In this document: positions 6,259 through 6,266 of the stretch, piece by piece
Numbering within the stretch: position 1 is the first letter of the stretch
Layout of the letters: each line of letters opens with the position of its first letter
Source: Treponema sp. UBA1798
Lineage (GTDB): Bacteria > Spirochaetota > Spirochaetia > Treponematales > Treponemataceae
Direction: 5' to 3'
DNA length: 6,266 bases
NCBI GenBank assembly: GCA_002319875.1
Contig: DCFS01000317.1
Span: 1-6,266 of the forward strand
The notes under the pieces: generated by a model
Seen by the model: only the letters and a program-made list of their open reading frames with translations
The model's database searches: none
Told to the model about the DNA's origin: nothing
Position numbers and translations under genes: made by a program

Positions 6259-6266
6259 TACAATCA

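Overview
This 6.3 kb window is a gene-dense bacterial chromosome segment with no RNA gene, mobile element, CRISPR array or long non-coding stretch. The base composition looks moderate and even across all genes, with no sign of recent transfer. The proteins look most like those of spirochaetes, probably Treponema or a relative. This rests on remembered family resemblance (the N-terminus of the metallophosphoesterase and the TPR protein with an Mrr-like tail), not on a search, so the taxonomic call is moderate at best.

Right two thirds (2965-6258, minus strand): a tightly packed DNA-repair operon read xseA -> xseB -> mutL. xseA and xseB encode the large and small subunits of exonuclease VII. 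mutL encodes a mismatch-repair ATPase with an endonuclease-type C-terminal domain. xseB begins 14 bases inside the end of xseA, and mutL begins on the stop of xseB (ATGA overlap), so translation is probably coupled. The operon promoter is not visible; it lies beyond the right edge or further upstream.

Middle (2007-2963, plus strand): a gene for a probably exported TPR protein with a signal peptide, a short TPR array, a charged helix and a disordered acidic tail. It starts at GTG with a strong Shine-Dalgarno. Its stop lies one base from the stop of mutL, so the two transcription units converge with no terminator between them.

Left third (1-1938, minus strand): a gene divergent from the exported TPR gene encodes a membrane-anchored TPR protein with a C-terminal Mrr-like domain that seems to lack the catalytic residues. 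It is followed after one base by a metallophosphoesterase that runs off the left edge. Both divergent promoters must sit in or next to the short gap around 1939-2006.

The ExoVII-MutL operon makes functional sense: MutL could nick DNA in mismatch repair and ExoVII is a known single-strand excision nuclease. The two TPR proteins flanking one promoter region may be a cell-envelope pair, one anchored and one exported, but their function is unknown. I see no clear new defence or mobile system. The most unusual items are the TPR/Mrr-like fusion and the altered endonuclease motif of MutL.
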